Below are positions 16,351 through 26,613 of a stretch of DNA of 64,000 bases, piece after piece. Position 1 is the first letter of the stretch, and every line of letters starts with the position of its first letter. Below the pieces are notes generated by a model. The model was not told where the DNA came from. It made no database searches and saw nothing but the letters and a program-made list of their open reading frames with translations. The position numbers were made by a program, and so were the translations under genes. The stretch lies in the NCBI RefSeq assembly GCF_001705235.1, contig NZ_MCGV01000001.1, positions 4,344,181-4,408,180 on the forward strand. Reading direction: 5' to 3'. The stretch is from Clostridium pasteurianum. GTDB lineage: Bacteria > Bacillota > Clostridia > Clostridiales > Clostridiaceae.

Positions 16351-18975
16351 ATGGGCATATCACCTATGATGCAGCAATATTTAAATATTAAAGAAAATTA
16401 TAAAGATTGTATTCTATTTTTTAGAGTTGGCGATTTCTATGAAATGTTTTTTGATGATGCAGAAACCGCTTCGAGAGAATTAGAACTTGTTCTTACAGGT
16501 AAAGACTGCGGGCTTAAGGATAGGGCTCCCATGTGTGGTATACCACATCATGCTTATGCTATTTACGCAAGTAAGCTTATTTGTAAGGGCTATAAAGTTG
16601 CAATAGCAGAGCAGATGGAAGATCCAGCACTAGCTAAAGGGCTTGTAAAAAGAGATGTTATAAAAGTACTTACACCTGGAACTTATACGGATTCTTCTTT
16701 TCTTGAGGATACAAAAAATAACTACATAATGTCATTATTTGTAGATAGTAAAAATACAGCAATGTGCTTTGCAGATATATCTACAGGTGAATTTAATTGT
16801 ACTGAAACTGAATTTGATTTTGAAGTTATACTAAATGAAATATCAAAGTTTGCACCAAAAGAAATAATCATTCAGGAAAGCATAAATGATAAACTCATAG
16901 ATAAAATAAAGGAAAGATTTAGTATTGTTTATAACAAGTTCAATGATGACTATTTTGAAGAGTATAAAAATCAAAATTTAAAAGCACAATTTTCAAATTT
17001 CGAGGATGTTACAATGACAGATACTCTTAAAAATTGTGCCAATGGACTTATAAGATATATAGTTGATACTCAAAAAACTGCACTTACACATATTGATGAA
17101 ATTCAAAAATACGAAATACTTGATTTTTTAAGTATAGACATAAATTCAAGAAGAAACTTGGAGCTTACAGAAACTTTAAAAGATAAGAGTAAAAAAGGTT
17201 CTCTTCTTTGGGTGCTTGATAAAACCAGTACAGCAATGGGTGGTAGACAAATTAGACGGTGGATAGATAGACCTTTAATAGATAAAGCCAAAATAGATTT
17301 AAGACTTAATGCAGTGGAAGAAATGCTGAATAACATATCCACTAGTGAAGATTTAAAGGAATTACTCAAACAAGTATATGATATAGAAAGACTTGCTGGA
17401 AAAATATCAGGTAAAAGTGTAAATGCCAAGGAAATGATATCCCTTAGAGGATCTATTGAAAAATTACCTCAAATAAAAAAAATTATAAAAACTTTTAAGT
17501 CAAAACTTTTGGTGAAAATGGAAGATAATCTTGATGATCTCAGCGATATATACGAACTTTTATCTAAATCTATAAATGACAATCCAGCTTTATCCATAAA
17601 AGAGGGTAATATAATAAAGGATGGTTATAATAAAGAAATAGATGAACTAAGATTAGCCAAGTCTCATGGAAAAGAGTGGATAGCAACTTTAGAAAACTCT
17701 GAAAGAGAAATAACTGGGATAAAGTCATTAAAGGTTAGTTACAATAAAGTTTTTGGATATTATATAGAAGTAACTAAATCAAATCTAGATTTAGTGCCAG
17801 AAGGAAGGTATATAAGAAAGCAAACTTTAACTAATAGTGAGCGATATATAACACCTGAACTTAAAGAAATGGAAGAAAAAATACTTGGAGCTGAAGAAAA
17901 ATTAGTACTTTTAGAATATAAAATGTTTACCGAAATAAGAGATAAAGTAGAAGAACAAATTGATAGAATAAAAGCTAGTGCTAGAATTTTAGCGGAGCTT
18001 GATTGCATATCTTCATTTGCTGAAGTAGCCAGGGAAAATAATTATTGCAAGCCACTAATTAAAATTGATGGTAACATTGATATAAAAGATGGGAGACATC
18101 CAGTTGTTGAAAAAGTTATTTCAAATGGAAATTTTGTAGCCAATGATACTTCAATAAACAATACAGATAATGTAATGATGCTTATAACAGGACCTAATAT
18201 GGCCGGAAAATCCACATATATGCGTCAGGTTGCTCTTATTGTACTCATGGCACAGATAGGAAGCTTTGTACCTGCAAGTTCTGCTGAGATTTCAATTTGT
18301 GATAAAATTTTCACAAGAATAGGAGCTTCTGATGATTTAAATGCAGGCAAAAGTACTTTTATGGTGGAAATGTGGGAAGTATCAAATATACTTAAGAATG
18401 CTACTAAAAACAGTCTTATACTTCTAGATGAGGTAGGTCGTGGAACAAGTACTTATGACGGTTTAAGCATAGCGTGGGCAGTTATAGAGTACATATGCAA
18501 AAATAAGAATTTAAAATGCAAAACACTCTTTGCTACTCATTATCATGAACTTACAAGCCTTGAAGGAAAAATAAGCGGATTAAAAAATTATTCTATTGCA
18601 GTAAAAAAAGTCAATGACGATATAATTTTCTTGAGAAAAATAATTCCCAAGGGTGCTGATGAATCTTATGGTATAGAGGTTGCGAAGATTGCAGGATTAC
18701 CGGAAGAAGTTTTAACTAGGGCAAGGGAAATATTAAAAGACTTAGAAAGCAAAAATAGGAATAACAAAGATAAAAAATTAAAAAAAGCAGAAAAGTATGA
18801 GGAAGAAGCAGCCGTAGCCCTTGAAAAGCCAAAGGAAAATTATCAAATTGATTTTAATTATATTGAAAAAGAAAATATACTAAATGAACTTAAAGAAACA
18901 GAAATTGTAGAAATGAACCCTATAGAATGTATGAATAAGCTTTACGAATTTATAAAACGCGCTAAAAATCTGTAG
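16351..18975 (+). CDS. mutS: DNA mismatch repair protein MutS
   Basis: Recognises base mismatches and small loops and recruits MutL. The 874-residue chain shows the mismatch-binding N-terminus with [11 protein letters not shown] (the Phe-x-Glu wedge), the connector and lever domains, and the ATPase with Walker [10 protein letters not shown], Walker [11 protein letters not shown] and ATHYHEL. A Lys/Glu-rich segment precedes the C-terminal tail. GAGGG lies about 10 nt before ATG. mutL starts 27 nt downstream, so the two are one operon. The insertion element in front may supply or disturb the promoter. Confidence 0.97.
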   Translation: MGISPMMQQYLNIKENYKDCILFFRVGDFYEMFFDDAETASRELELVLTGKDCGLKDRAPMCGIPHHAYAIYASKLICKGYKVAIAEQMEDPALAKGLVKRDVIKVLTPGTYTDSSFLEDTKNNYIMSLFVDSKNTAMCFADISTGEFNCTETEFDFEVILNEISKFAPKEIIIQESINDKLIDKIKERFSIVYNKFNDDYFEEYKNQNLKAQFSNFEDVTMTDTLKNCANGLIRYIVDTQKTALTHIDEIQKYEILDFLSIDINSRRNLELTETLKDKSKKGSLLWVLDKTSTAMGGRQIRRWIDRPLIDKAKIDLRLNAVEEMLNNISTSEDLKELLKQVYDIERLAGKISGKSVNAKEMISLRGSIEKLPQIKKIIKTFKSKLLVKMEDNLDDLSDIYELLSKSINDNPALSIKEGNIIKDGYNKEIDELRLAKSHGKEWIATLENSEREITGIKSLKVSYNKVFGYYIEVTKSNLDLVPEGRYIRKQTLTNSERYITPELKEMEEKILGAEEKLVLLEYKMFTEIRDKVEEQIDRIKASARILAELDCISSFAEVARENNYCKPLIKIDGNIDIKDGRHPVVEKVISNGNFVANDTSINNTDNVMMLITGPNMAGKSTYMRQVALIVLMAQIGSFVPASSAEISICDKIFTRIGASDDLNAGKSTFMVEMWEVSNILKNATKNSLILLDEVGRGTSTYDGLSIAWAVIEYICKNKNLKCKTLFATHYHELTSLEGKISGLKNYSIAVKKVNDDIIFLRKIIPKGADESYGIEVAKIAGLPEEVLTRAREILKDLESKNRNNKDKKLKKAEKYEEEAAVALEKPKENYQIDFNYIEKENILNELKETEIVEMNPIECMNKLYEFIKRAKNL

Positions 18976-19002
18976 TAAAGCATTTTCTAAGGAGGTGGAA
19001 TT

Positions 19003-20841
19003 TTGAGGATAAATGTTTTAAGTGAAGATACCTCGAACAAAATAGCTGCAGGAGAAGTAGTAGAAAGACCGGCATCTGTTGTTAAAGAACTGGTAGAAAA
19101 CAGTATTGATGCAGGAGCTAAGACTATAAATATAGAGATAGAAAACGGCGGAAGAACATTAATTAAAATATTAGATGATGGAAGCGGAATATATAAAGAT
19201 GATATTGAAAAGGCCTTTATGCCTCATGCAACAAGTAAAATTTCAAAAATTCAAGATATATATGCTATAAATACATTAGGATTTAGGGGAGAAGCACTCC
19301 CAAGTATTGCTGCTGTATCTAAAACTATATTAAAATCCAGAACTAAGGATAATGAATTTGGCAGAGAAATATCTATAAGCGGTGGAAACATTGATTATAT
19401 AAAAGATTGCGGAACTAATATAGGAACTAATATAGAGGTTAGGGACTTATTTTATAATGTGCCTGCTAGAGCAAAATTTTTAAAATCTCCAGCTAAAGAA
19501 GCTGCATCTATATCTGACATAGTAAATAGACTAGCTTTAGCTCATAATGAAATTTCATTTAGACTTGTTAATAACGGTAAAAGAGCAGTTACAACATATT
19601 CTTCTGATAATTTATTAGATACTATAAGGGCTATATATGGCAAGAAAATCTGTGACAATGTCATAAGCTTTGAACGCCATACAGATTTGGCATCTGTGCA
19701 TGGTTACGTTGGAAATGCAGAAATAAGCCGTGGAAGCAGGAATAATCAAAGTATATTTATAAATAGACGATATATAAAAAATAAGCTTATAACTGCTGCA
19801 GTTGAAAACGCTGTTAAATCCTTTATGATGATAAATAAGTTCCCTTTCTTTGTAATATTTCTTGATATGTTTCCTGAATTTGTAGATGTAAATGTGCATC
19901 CTACAAAATCCGAGGTAAAATTTCAAAATGAAAGAGAAATATTTAAAATTGTTTTTGACACTGTGCATGAGGGGATTAAAAACAGTATAAAAGACTCTTT
20001 TCATGTAGAAGCTTTAAAGGAAGAAGAACATAAACTTGATGAAATTAAAGATGATTTAAATACAAAAACTGATGCTGAAAGGCCCAAAGTATCAGTGCAG
20101 ATACCAATTGACTTACAAAATCATGAAAGTTATGCTGAAAGCAAGCCCAAAGCTCCTGCCTATGTTCAGGATAGCAAATTCAAGAAAATACACCAAAAGG
20201 ATATAATTAAAGAAGTTTTACCAGATGACGAAAATTATGATATAATTAAAAAGACACCAAAATTTCCGTATATTAGATTAATAGGACAATTTAATAATAC
20301 ATACATTTTAGGTGAAAGTAATGATGAGCTATATATAATAGATCAGCATGCTGCTCATGAAAAAATAATATTTGAGAAGTACAGAGATAAAATTAAAAAT
20401 GGCAATGTAGTATCTCAAATATTGATTACACCTGCTGTAGTAGAGCTTATACCAGAGGATTTTATATATTATGATGAAAATAAAGAGGTTTTTGAGAAAG
20501 CTGGTTTTACCATTGAACTTTTTGGCGAAAATACAGTTGCTATTAAAGAAGTTCCTTTGTTTTTAGGAAAACCTCACGTAAAAGATTTATTTTTAGAAAT
20601 AATAGATAATTTAAAAAATATGGGAAAAGGCGAAACAGTAGATGTAAAATACAGGAGTATTGCAACAGCAGCCTGTAAAGCAGCAGTAAAAGCGTATCAT
20701 GAACTTACTATGGAAGAAATGAAGGCACTTATAGATGATTTGAGATTTGCTGATGATCCATTTAATTGTCCTCATGGAAGACCAACTATTGTAAAGTTAA
20801 CTGTAACTGATTTTGAAAAGAAATTTAAAAGAATTCAATAA
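19003..20841 (+). CDS. mutL: DNA mismatch repair protein MutL (endonuclease type)
   Basis: GHKL ATPase that couples MutS to strand incision. N-terminal motifs [14 protein letters not shown] and [11 protein letters not shown] are clear. The C-terminal domain carries the metal-binding endonuclease motifs DQHAAHEKI, an ACKAA variant of the ACR motif, and CPHGRPT; this is the nicking form of organisms that lack MutH. 612 residues with an acidic/Pro-rich linker around 345-420. It starts at TTG 19003 with GGAGGTGG upstream. It lies 27 nt after mutS and 27 nt before miaA. Confidence 0.96.
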   Translation: MRINVLSEDTSNKIAAGEVVERPASVVKELVENSIDAGAKTINIEIENGGRTLIKILDDGSGIYKDDIEKAFMPHATSKISKIQDIYAINTLGFRGEALPSIAAVSKTILKSRTKDNEFGREISISGGNIDYIKDCGTNIGTNIEVRDLFYNVPARAKFLKSPAKEAASISDIVNRLALAHNEISFRLVNNGKRAVTTYSSDNLLDTIRAIYGKKICDNVISFERHTDLASVHGYVGNAEISRGSRNNQSIFINRRYIKNKLITAAVENAVKSFMMINKFPFFVIFLDMFPEFVDVNVHPTKSEVKFQNEREIFKIVFDTVHEGIKNSIKDSFHVEALKEEEHKLDEIKDDLNTKTDAERPKVSVQIPIDLQNHESYAESKPKAPAYVQDSKFKKIHQKDIIKEVLPDDENYDIIKKTPKFPYIRLIGQFNNTYILGESNDELYIIDQHAAHEKIIFEKYRDKIKNGNVVSQILITPAVVELIPEDFIYYDENKEVFEKAGFTIELFGENTVAIKEVPLFLGKPHVKDLFLEIIDNLKNMGKGETVDVKYRSIATAACKAAVKAYHELTMEEMKALIDDLRFADDPFNCPHGRPTIVKLTVTDFEKKFKRIQ

Positions 20842-20868
20842 TAAACTGAGATTGAGGATGAATTTTGT

Positions 20869-21798
20869 ATGGATGATTTGCTCATTATAGCAGGACCTAC
20901 TGCCGTAGGAAAAACTGATATATCTATAAAAGTTGCGGAGAAAATAGGCGGAGAAATAATATCTGCTGATTCAATGCAGATATATAAATATATGGATATA
21001 GGTTCTGCTAAAATAAGAAAAGATGAAATGAAGGGCATTAAACATCATTTAATAGATGTAGTAGAACCAAATGAGGATTTCAGTGTTGCTAAATTTAAAG
21101 ATATTGCGCAAGAAACTATTAATGATATAAAAGATAGAAAAAAGTATCCTATGCTTGTTGGGGGTACGGGATTATATATAAATTCTATAATATGTAATTA
21201 TGATTTCACAGGAGTTTACAAGGATTGCGAATACAGGTCTTATTTAAAAAAACTTGCTGATGAAAAAGGAAAAGAATATGTGCATGAAATGCTTAAAGAT
21301 GTTGACAATGAATCATATAAAAAATTGTATCCTAATGATCTGAAAAGAGTTATTAGAGCCCTTGAGGTTTATAAAGTTACGAACAAGACTATAAGTCAAA
21401 TAAATAGTGATGTAGATTTGTATGATATACCGTACAATATTCATTATTTTGTATTAAATATGAATAGGCAAAAGCTTTATGAAAGAATAAATTTAAGGGT
21501 AGATAAAATGATTGAAAAAGGTCTTGTTCGCGAAGTTATAAAATTGAGGGATATGGGATATAATTCAAATATGCAGTCAATGAAGGGAATAGGTTATAAG
21601 GAAATACTTTCTTATCTTGACGGTAATATCACACTTAATGAAGCTGTAGAACTTATTAAAAAGGGAAGCAGGCATTATGCCAAAAGACAGCTTACATGGT
21701 TTAGAAAAGACAAAAGGGCAGTGTGGTTAGACAAAGATATGTATAAAAATGATGATGAGGTAGTTTTTAAAATTCTATCTTCTATAAAAGAAAATTAA
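20869..21798 (+). CDS. miaA: tRNA dimethylallyltransferase
   Basis: Transfers a dimethylallyl group from DMAPP to A37 of tRNA, giving i6A, the substrate of MiaB upstream. P-loop [32 protein letters not shown] and the [15 protein letters not shown]-like region are diagnostic. 309 residues. The DMAPP precursor comes from the MEP pathway whose ispH, dxr and ispG are in this window. It lies 27 nt after mutL and 59 nt before hfq. Confidence 0.96.
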   Translation: MDDLLIIAGPTAVGKTDISIKVAEKIGGEIISADSMQIYKYMDIGSAKIRKDEMKGIKHHLIDVVEPNEDFSVAKFKDIAQETINDIKDRKKYPMLVGGTGLYINSIICNYDFTGVYKDCEYRSYLKKLADEKGKEYVHEMLKDVDNESYKKLYPNDLKRVIRALEVYKVTNKTISQINSDVDLYDIPYNIHYFVLNMNRQKLYERINLRVDKMIEKGLVREVIKLRDMGYNSNMQSMKGIGYKEILSYLDGNITLNEAVELIKKGSRHYAKRQLTWFRKDKRAVWLDKDMYKNDDEVVFKILSSIKEN

Positions 21799-21857
21799 AG
21801 GATTTTAAAATTTTTTATAGAATACTAATTAGGTAAAATAAACGGAGGGTGAGTACC

Positions 21858-22103
21858 ATGAATAACAAGTCAACGAACAATTTGCAGGATATATTTTTAA
21901 ATAGTGCAAGAAAAAATAAGGTGCCTGTTGCAATTCATTTGACAAACGGATTTCAATTAAGAGGTAATGTTAAAGGATTTGATAATTTTACTGTAATACT
22001 TGATAGTGATGGAAAACAGATGATGATATATAAACATGCGGTATCTACTGTAACTCCTTTGAGACCAATGACATTTAGTCAAGATCAACATGATGAAGAA
22101 TAA
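21858..22103 (+). CDS. hfq: RNA chaperone Hfq
   Basis: Sm-like hexameric RNA chaperone, 81 residues. The Sm1 ([20 protein letters not shown]) and Sm2 ([13 protein letters not shown]) motifs match the family. The frame opens at GTG 21849, but that codon lies in the GGAGGG ribosome binding site; ATG 21858 with 8-nt spacing is the start. It has an acidic C-terminal tail (QDQHDEE). The miaA-hfq order is conserved in many bacteria. A terminator follows directly. Confidence 0.96.
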   Translation: MNNKSTNNLQDIFLNSARKNKVPVAIHLTNGFQLRGNVKGFDNFTVILDSDGKQMMIYKHAVSTVTPLRPMTFSQDQHDEE

Positions 22104-22118
22104 AATAGATGAGAAAAG

Positions 22119-22144
22119 TAGGCAAAGTTTTTGCCTATTTTTTT
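22119..22144 (+). terminator. Terminator after hfq
   Basis: Eight-bp stem TAGGCAAA/TTTGCCTA with a 3-nt loop followed by a T7 tract; ends the miaB-to-hfq run. Confidence 0.85.
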
Positions 22145-22191
22145 AGGTAAAAATAAATTAGTTTTTATTTATCAGGAGGTTTATAAAATTT

Positions 22192-23484
22192 ATGCTAGAA
22201 ATTACACGAAAAACACTTATGGATGAATACGGAATAACTAAAGAGGTATTTGATTTGTATGAAAGAGCTCTTAATGATGTTGAGGGTGAATTTAAGTATT
22301 ATAATGAAATTAGAGAATATAATCAGCTCAAAGTTTTAAAAGCTTTTAAAAAAGCGAGAATAAGTGAATCACATTTTACATATTCAAGTGGATATGGATA
22401 TAATGATATAGGTAGAGATTCCTTAGATAAAGTATATGCGGATATATTTCATACGGAGAGTGCTTTTGTAAGACCACATTTTGTCAACGGAACGCATGCA
22501 ATAGGAGCTGCCTTATTTGGCAACTTAAGGCCCGGAGATACAATGATATCTATATGTGGTATGCCATATGATACTCTACATGATATAATTGGTATAGGAG
22601 ATTCTAAAAAAGTAGGATCACTTAAGGAATATGGGGTAAATCATAAGATAGTTGACCTTAAAAATGGTAAAATAGATGTGGAAACCGTTAAAAGAGAGCT
22701 TAAAGAGGATAAAAGCATAAAATTAGTTCATATTCAACGTTCTACAGGTTATGGATGGAGAAAATCCTTAAGTATAAAAGAGATGTCTGAAATAATTAAA
22801 GCTATAAGAACAGTTAATGAAAATGTAATAGTCTTTGTTGACAATTGTTATGGTGAATTTGTAGAAGATAAAGAACCTACAGATGTTGGTGCAGATATTA
22901 TAGCAGGATCTTTAATTAAGAATATTGGTGGAGGAATAGCTACAACTGGAGGATATATAGCTGGAAAAAAAGAATATGTAGAGCAAGCAACCTATAGGGT
23001 TACAGTGCCTGGAATAGGGGGAGAGTGCGGCTCAACTTTCGGAGTTATGAGACAGTTCTATGAAGGCCTATTTATGGCACCTCATGTGGCAATTGAAGCT
23101 GTTAAAGGTGCAGTATTCTGTGCAAGAATAATGGAGCTTTGTGGCTTTGATGTTCTTCCTAAGTATAACGATAGAAGAACTGATATAATACAAGCTATTA
23201 AGTTTAATGATGAGAAAAAATTGATTGATTTTATAAAAGGAATACAGTATGCATCTCCAGTTGATTCATTTGTAGAGTGTGAACCATGGGATATGCCTGG
23301 ATATGAGGATAAAGTAATAATGGCAGCTGGTACTTTTGTCCAAGGAGCATCTATAGAATTATCAGCTGATGCGCCTATAAGAAAACCATTCATAGGATAT
23401 TTGCAGGGTGGACTCAATTTTGATCATGCAAAGCTTGGAATACTTGTAGCACTTTCTAATTTAATGAAAAAATCATATAAATAG
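22192..23484 (+). CDS. PLP enzyme, YnbB / Met-gamma-lyase-like (aluminium-resistance family)
   Basis: 430-residue fold-type I pyridoxal-phosphate enzyme of the family annotated as aluminium resistance or methionine gamma-lyase-like (YnbB in Bacillus, also near hfq). Visible are RPHFVNGTHAIGAALFG, VDNCYGEFVE and the likely PLP lysine in SLIKNIGGGIATTGGYIAG. AGGAGG lies 12 nt before ATG. Substrate unknown; a role in sulfur amino-acid metabolism is inference. It has its own ribosome binding site behind the hfq terminator and converges on lexA. Confidence 0.85.
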   Translation: MLEITRKTLMDEYGITKEVFDLYERALNDVEGEFKYYNEIREYNQLKVLKAFKKARISESHFTYSSGYGYNDIGRDSLDKVYADIFHTESAFVRPHFVNGTHAIGAALFGNLRPGDTMISICGMPYDTLHDIIGIGDSKKVGSLKEYGVNHKIVDLKNGKIDVETVKRELKEDKSIKLVHIQRSTGYGWRKSLSIKEMSEIIKAIRTVNENVIVFVDNCYGEFVEDKEPTDVGADIIAGSLIKNIGGGIATTGGYIAGKKEYVEQATYRVTVPGIGGECGSTFGVMRQFYEGLFMAPHVAIEAVKGAVFCARIMELCGFDVLPKYNDRRTDIIQAIKFNDEKKLIDFIKGIQYASPVDSFVECEPWDMPGYEDKVIMAAGTFVQGASIELSADAPIRKPFIGYLQGGLNFDHAKLGILVALSNLMKKSYK

Positions 23485-23520
23485 AAAATAAGCTGTTTCA
23501 AAGTTGAAACAGCTTATTTT
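23485..23520. terminator. Bidirectional terminator between the YnbB-like gene and lexA
   Basis: Sixteen-bp perfect inverted repeat AAAATAAGCTGTTTCA/TGAAACAGCTTATTTT with a 4-nt loop, T-rich on both strands; it touches the lexA stop. Confidence 0.9.
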
Positions 23521-24130
23521 AATATCTTCTATAAATACCAGCTAATTTTCCGAGTATTTCACAGCTATTCACTATAATTGGATCCATAGTATGATTTTCT
23601 GGTTGGAGTCTTATTTTATCTTTTTCTTTAAAAAACCTTTTTATTGTAGCATCATTTTCTATTAAAGCTACAACAATATCGCCATTTTGAGCATAATTTG
23701 TTTTTTCTATTATAGCTAAATCACCATCATAAATTCCAGCTTCAATCATGCTGCTGCCGCTTATTTTTAATATGAAAAGTTCATTATTATTTCTTACAAA
23801 ATTCAAAGGAATGGTAAGATAATCTTCTATATTTTCTACAGCAAGAATTGGCTGACCAGCTTGAACTTTACCCACTATTGGAATATCAATCATTTCTCTT
23901 TTAGATACAGGATCTCTTAATAGTTCTATAGCCCTAGGTTTTGTAGGATCACGTTTTATAAGTCCTTTTTTCTCTAACCTTGAAAGATGGCCATGAACAG
24001 TTGAAGTTGAACTTAAACCCACCTGCTTACAGATTTCTCTAACTGAAGGAGGATAACCTTTATTGATAACTTCAGATCTAATAAAGTCGTATATTTCTGA
24101 TTGAACATCACGTTTTGTTTCTTTTGACAT
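23519..24130 (-). CDS. lexA: SOS repressor LexA
   Basis: Represses DNA-damage genes and cuts itself when stimulated by RecA filaments. 203 residues: winged helix about 1-72 ([20 protein letters not shown]), then an S24 peptidase with the cleavage pair A91-G92 (KVQAGQP), nucleophile S127 (SGSSMIEAG) and K164 (ATIKRF). AGAGGTG precedes ATG. The promoter just upstream contains a LexA box, so it is autoregulated. recA, with its own box, lies 15 kb away. Confidence 0.97.
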   Translation of the reverse strand: MSKETKRDVQSEIYDFIRSEVINKGYPPSVREICKQVGLSSTSTVHGHLSRLEKKGLIKRDPTKPRAIELLRDPVSKREMIDIPIVGKVQAGQPILAVENIEDYLTIPLNFVRNNNELFILKISGSSMIEAGIYDGDLAIIEKTNYAQNGDIVVALIENDATIKRFFKEKDKIRLQPENHTMDPIIVNSCEILGKLAGIYRRY

Positions 24131-24171
24131 TAGTCACACCTCTAATTAAGACGTTATAATTACTTAAAAAA

Positions 24172-24200
24172 ATTATATCATATAAGGGTAATACATGCAA
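24172..24200 (-). promoter_or_regulatory. lexA promoter (sigma-A type)
   Basis: On the minus strand: -35 TTGCAT (24195-24200), 17-nt spacer, -10 TATAAT (24172-24177), 42 nt before the lexA ATG. Confidence 0.8.
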
Positions 24201-24211
24201 ACTTATGTTCT
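24198..24211. promoter_or_regulatory. LexA box upstream of lexA
   Basis: CAAACTTATGTTCT, close to the Bacillus-type consensus CGAACnnnnGTTCG with one half-site imperfect. It overlaps the -35 of the lexA promoter, consistent with autorepression. Confidence 0.75.
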
Positions 24212-24268
24212 ATAAAATATATATACGTAGGATAATCATGGTAAAAAAATAGGGCTTTAGATGCTATG

Positions 24269-24297
24269 TTGATATTTATTTCGTTTTCTGTTATAAT
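24269..24297 (+). promoter_or_regulatory. Promoter of the acidic Cys-motif protein
   Basis: TTGATA (24269-24274), 17-nt spacer, TATAAT (24292-24297), about 40 nt before the ATG. The nearest LexA box is 58 nt upstream of the -35, so SOS control of this promoter is not evident. Confidence 0.7.
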
Positions 24298-24337
24298 AAA
24301 ATTTACTATTTAGAACAAGTAAAGAAGGGTTAAATAT

Positions 24338-24736
24338 ATGAAAAAGATGTGTGTCCTTGATGAAAATAAAGTTTGCGATAATTGTGGTGAATGTGATAGA
24401 TGCGATTTAAATCCGGAAAAAATTTGTGATAATTGTGGCAAATGCCTTAATCCTAATAATGCTAACACAAGATCTATACTGGTTGACAATGTAATACCAG
24501 ACGATGATAACATTAATGAAGCAAAAGATAGTGATGACAGTAACGAAATTCTTCATGATTATGATGACGATTATGTTAAAGACGAGAACGATGATTATGA
24601 TGAACCAGAAATTGATTTTATAAATGATGTGGATGGCTTAAATGAAATATTGAATGATGAAGAGAAGAGAAAAAAATTTATAAACGAAGCTTTTCCAGGA
24701 TTTTTGACTTTGCGTAAAGATAAATTTAATAAATAA
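24338..24736 (+). CDS. Small acidic protein with CxxCGxCxxC motifs
   Basis: 132 residues. The first 36 hold seven cysteines after C5: C13, C16, C19, C22 and C30, C33, C36, forming two copies of a CDNCG(E/K)C unit, as in zinc ribbons or iron-sulfur sites. The middle is extremely acidic (runs such as DYDDDYVKDENDDYDEPE). The C-terminal part (INDVDGLNEILNDEEKRKKF) looks helical. AAGAAGGG precedes ATG. It is divergent from lexA. It looks like a clostridial conserved hypothetical; metal binding is inference, role unknown. Confidence 0.75.
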   Translation: MKKMCVLDENKVCDNCGECDRCDLNPEKICDNCGKCLNPNNANTRSILVDNVIPDDDNINEAKDSDDSNEILHDYDDDYVKDENDDYDEPEIDFINDVDGLNEILNDEEKRKKFINEAFPGFLTLRKDKFNK

Positions 24737-24755
24737 CTTAATTTTAATAAGTAAA

Positions 24756-24795
24756 GAGGGCATAACTCTGCTAAAATCAGCAAAGTTATGCCCTT
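24756..24795. terminator. Hairpin between convergent genes
   Basis: Stem GGGCATAACTCTGCT/AGCAAAGTTATGCCC, 15 positions with one mismatch and a 6-nt loop. T tracts are poor on both sides, so termination is likely but not certain. Confidence 0.6.
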
Positions 24796-24844
24796 AAGTA
24801 ATTGTATAGTGAGATTAGTTTACATAATACATGTTATGTAATTT

Positions 24845-25828
24845 CTAAATATTATTAAGTGGATTTGATTTTACAGCTTCTCGTAAATTTTCATCGTCAA
24901 CATGCGTATATATTTGAGTGGTAGACACACTTTCGTGGCCAAGAATTTGTTGAAGGCTTCTTATATCGACATTCCCATATTTGTACATGAGAGTAGCAGC
25001 TGTATGCCTTAACTTATGTGGCGTTAGCTTATTATAATCTAAGCCTGCTTTAAGAGCATATTTTTTAACCATCATTTCGATAGTTCTTTGGTTTATTCTT
25101 GATAATTTTCTACTTATAAAAAGAGCATCTTTATCTTCAGGTTTTATTTCGGCTGCCTTTTTATTTCTAATAGGGAGATAATCATTTATTGCTTTTAAAC
25201 ACATATTATTTAAATAAATGGTTCGTTCTTTGTTTCCTTTACCTACAATAGTCAAAGTATCTTCTTTTATTTTAGAAATATTTATACTTACGAGCTCAGA
25301 TAATCTAAGGCCACAGTTTAAAAATAAAACCATAATGCAATAATCTCTTGCTTTAAAGGCTCCGTCTATAGAATTTAAAAGTTTTTCACTTTCTTCAAGA
25401 GTTAAATATATAGGATTTCGTTTAGGAATTTTAGGAGATTCAAGCTCAACTGCTGGATTTTCTTTTAATATTTTAGCTTTACCGGAAAGATACTTAAAAA
25501 ATGATTTTAAAGAGGCAACTTTTCTAGCTCTGGCATAGCTACCATTATTTCTAAATTCCTCTGTAAAACTTATAAATGCAAATAGATCTTCTAAAGTTAT
25601 AGAATTCAAAAATGTATTATCTATATCATTTATAATAATATCATCGAAGTCCATATTTTTAGCTAAACCTCTATATAATTTGAGAAATCTAAAGAAAACT
25701 ATTAAATCCATTTTATAATTGTAAATAGTGTTTTCAGATTTCCCCCTAATAGTTTTGAGATAGATTAAAAAGCTACTTAAAGAGTGCGGTATTTCATTAT
25801 CATATACTTGCTTTAAAGAATATTTCAT
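24845..25828 (-). CDS. Tyrosine recombinase, XerC/XerD type
   Basis: 327-residue site-specific recombinase. The N-terminal SAM-like core-binding domain (SLSSFLIYLKTIRGKSENTIYNYK) is followed by the catalytic domain with Arg in NCGLRLSELV, Lys in GKGNKERTIY, HKLRH (His/Arg), GHES and the tyrosine in TTQIYTHV. All catalytic residues are present. AAGGAG lies 7 nt before ATG. No phage or transposon genes flank it, so chromosome dimer resolution (Xer) is more likely than a prophage integrase. No dif-like site was recognised here. Confidence 0.88.
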   Translation of the reverse strand: MKYSLKQVYDNEIPHSLSSFLIYLKTIRGKSENTIYNYKMDLIVFFRFLKLYRGLAKNMDFDDIIINDIDNTFLNSITLEDLFAFISFTEEFRNNGSYARARKVASLKSFFKYLSGKAKILKENPAVELESPKIPKRNPIYLTLEESEKLLNSIDGAFKARDYCIMVLFLNCGLRLSELVSINISKIKEDTLTIVGKGNKERTIYLNNMCLKAINDYLPIRNKKAAEIKPEDKDALFISRKLSRINQRTIEMMVKKYALKAGLDYNKLTPHKLRHTAATLMYKYGNVDIRSLQQILGHESVSTTQIYTHVDDENLREAVKSNPLNNI

Positions 25829-26262
25829 AAAAATCTCCTTTACTTCGTCAAATTGTTATTTTACGAATAAAATATTCTACAAAAGAGGGGTAAAATCCTT
25901 CTTTTTATAAGTAAAATTTTATATATTATTTATTTGATTGTTTATAGAGCTTAAATGAAATAAATTTGAAAACCGTTTCTGCTACAGAAAATCAAAAAAC
26001 TTTTCATTCAAACATGATTTTGTACATTTAATTAAAACTATATTTAAATATTTTCACTCAAATGCGGATTAAATATTTTGGCGTAAAAACCTGTATATAT
26101 TATTTAGGTTTTTACTACTTCTCACCTTTTTTATTGATAATCAAGTGATATGCATTATCAGTTATATCGCTGAGGGAGTTGAATTTAGCTGGAAATTATA
26201 TAATATATTCTGCATGTACTAAATATAAATTTCAAATTACTCATAATAAAATATATAATGCA
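25829..26262. other. Gene-poor AT-rich intergenic stretch
   Basis: I see no supportable gene. The only clear structure is a perfect 10-bp inverted repeat GTAAAAACCT/AGGTTTTTAC at 26083-26092 and 26106-26115. It probably contains the Xer gene promoter and decayed sequence. Confidence 0.5.
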
Positions 26263-26540
26263 TTAGCGAAATCTTTTTTCATTTTTAAATCTTACTCCTA
26301 ATTTCTCATTTTCACCCATTATATATTCAAAATCAATAGATTCTAAATAACGATCAGCAACCTTGAAAATATAACCTCCTCTGCAGCAAAAACCAATAAT
26401 GTATTTTTATATCGTTCAAATAACTATCACCTGCATCTTGAATTTCATACATTAAATCCAAACTACTTTTTCAAGCGAATCATAATTGCATTAAATAAGT
26501 TACTTGTACGTGTGCCAAGTTATCGTCAGTATGCTGGGTT
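26263..26540 (-). pseudogene. Decayed gene remnant, frameshifted
   Basis: On the minus strand two adjacent frames give protein-like text. First comes a piece with HTDDNLAHVQVTYLM, two in-frame stops, then LDLMYEIQDAGDSYLNDIKIHY. After a shift near 26395-26402 it continues as IGFCCRGGYIFKVADRYLES and FEYIMGENEKLGVRFKN to a stop at 26263. The run-on of plausible sequence across stops and a frameshift points to a broken gene. Family not recognised. Confidence 0.5.
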
Positions 26541-26543
26541 CCA

Positions 26544-26571
26544 TAAAAAGCCTCAAATTAAATCCGAGGCT
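26544..26571 (-). terminator. Terminator after the nucleotidyltransferase gene
   Basis: Minus-strand stem AGCCTC/GAGGCT with an 11-nt loop followed by T5, 43 nt past the stop. Confidence 0.65.
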
Positions 26572-26613
26572 ATAAAAATAATATTTCTTTTTACCAAAGT
26601 ATGAAAAATAACT

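Noticed and set aside
19615-20004. 129-codon minus-strand open frame opposite mutL
   Set aside because: Antisense shadow of the mutL coding sequence; composition unlike a real protein.
24845-25828. Prophage integrase interpretation of the tyrosine recombinase
   Set aside because: No phage genes, att-like direct repeats or tRNA nearby; the context is chromosomal and a housekeeping Xer role is simpler.
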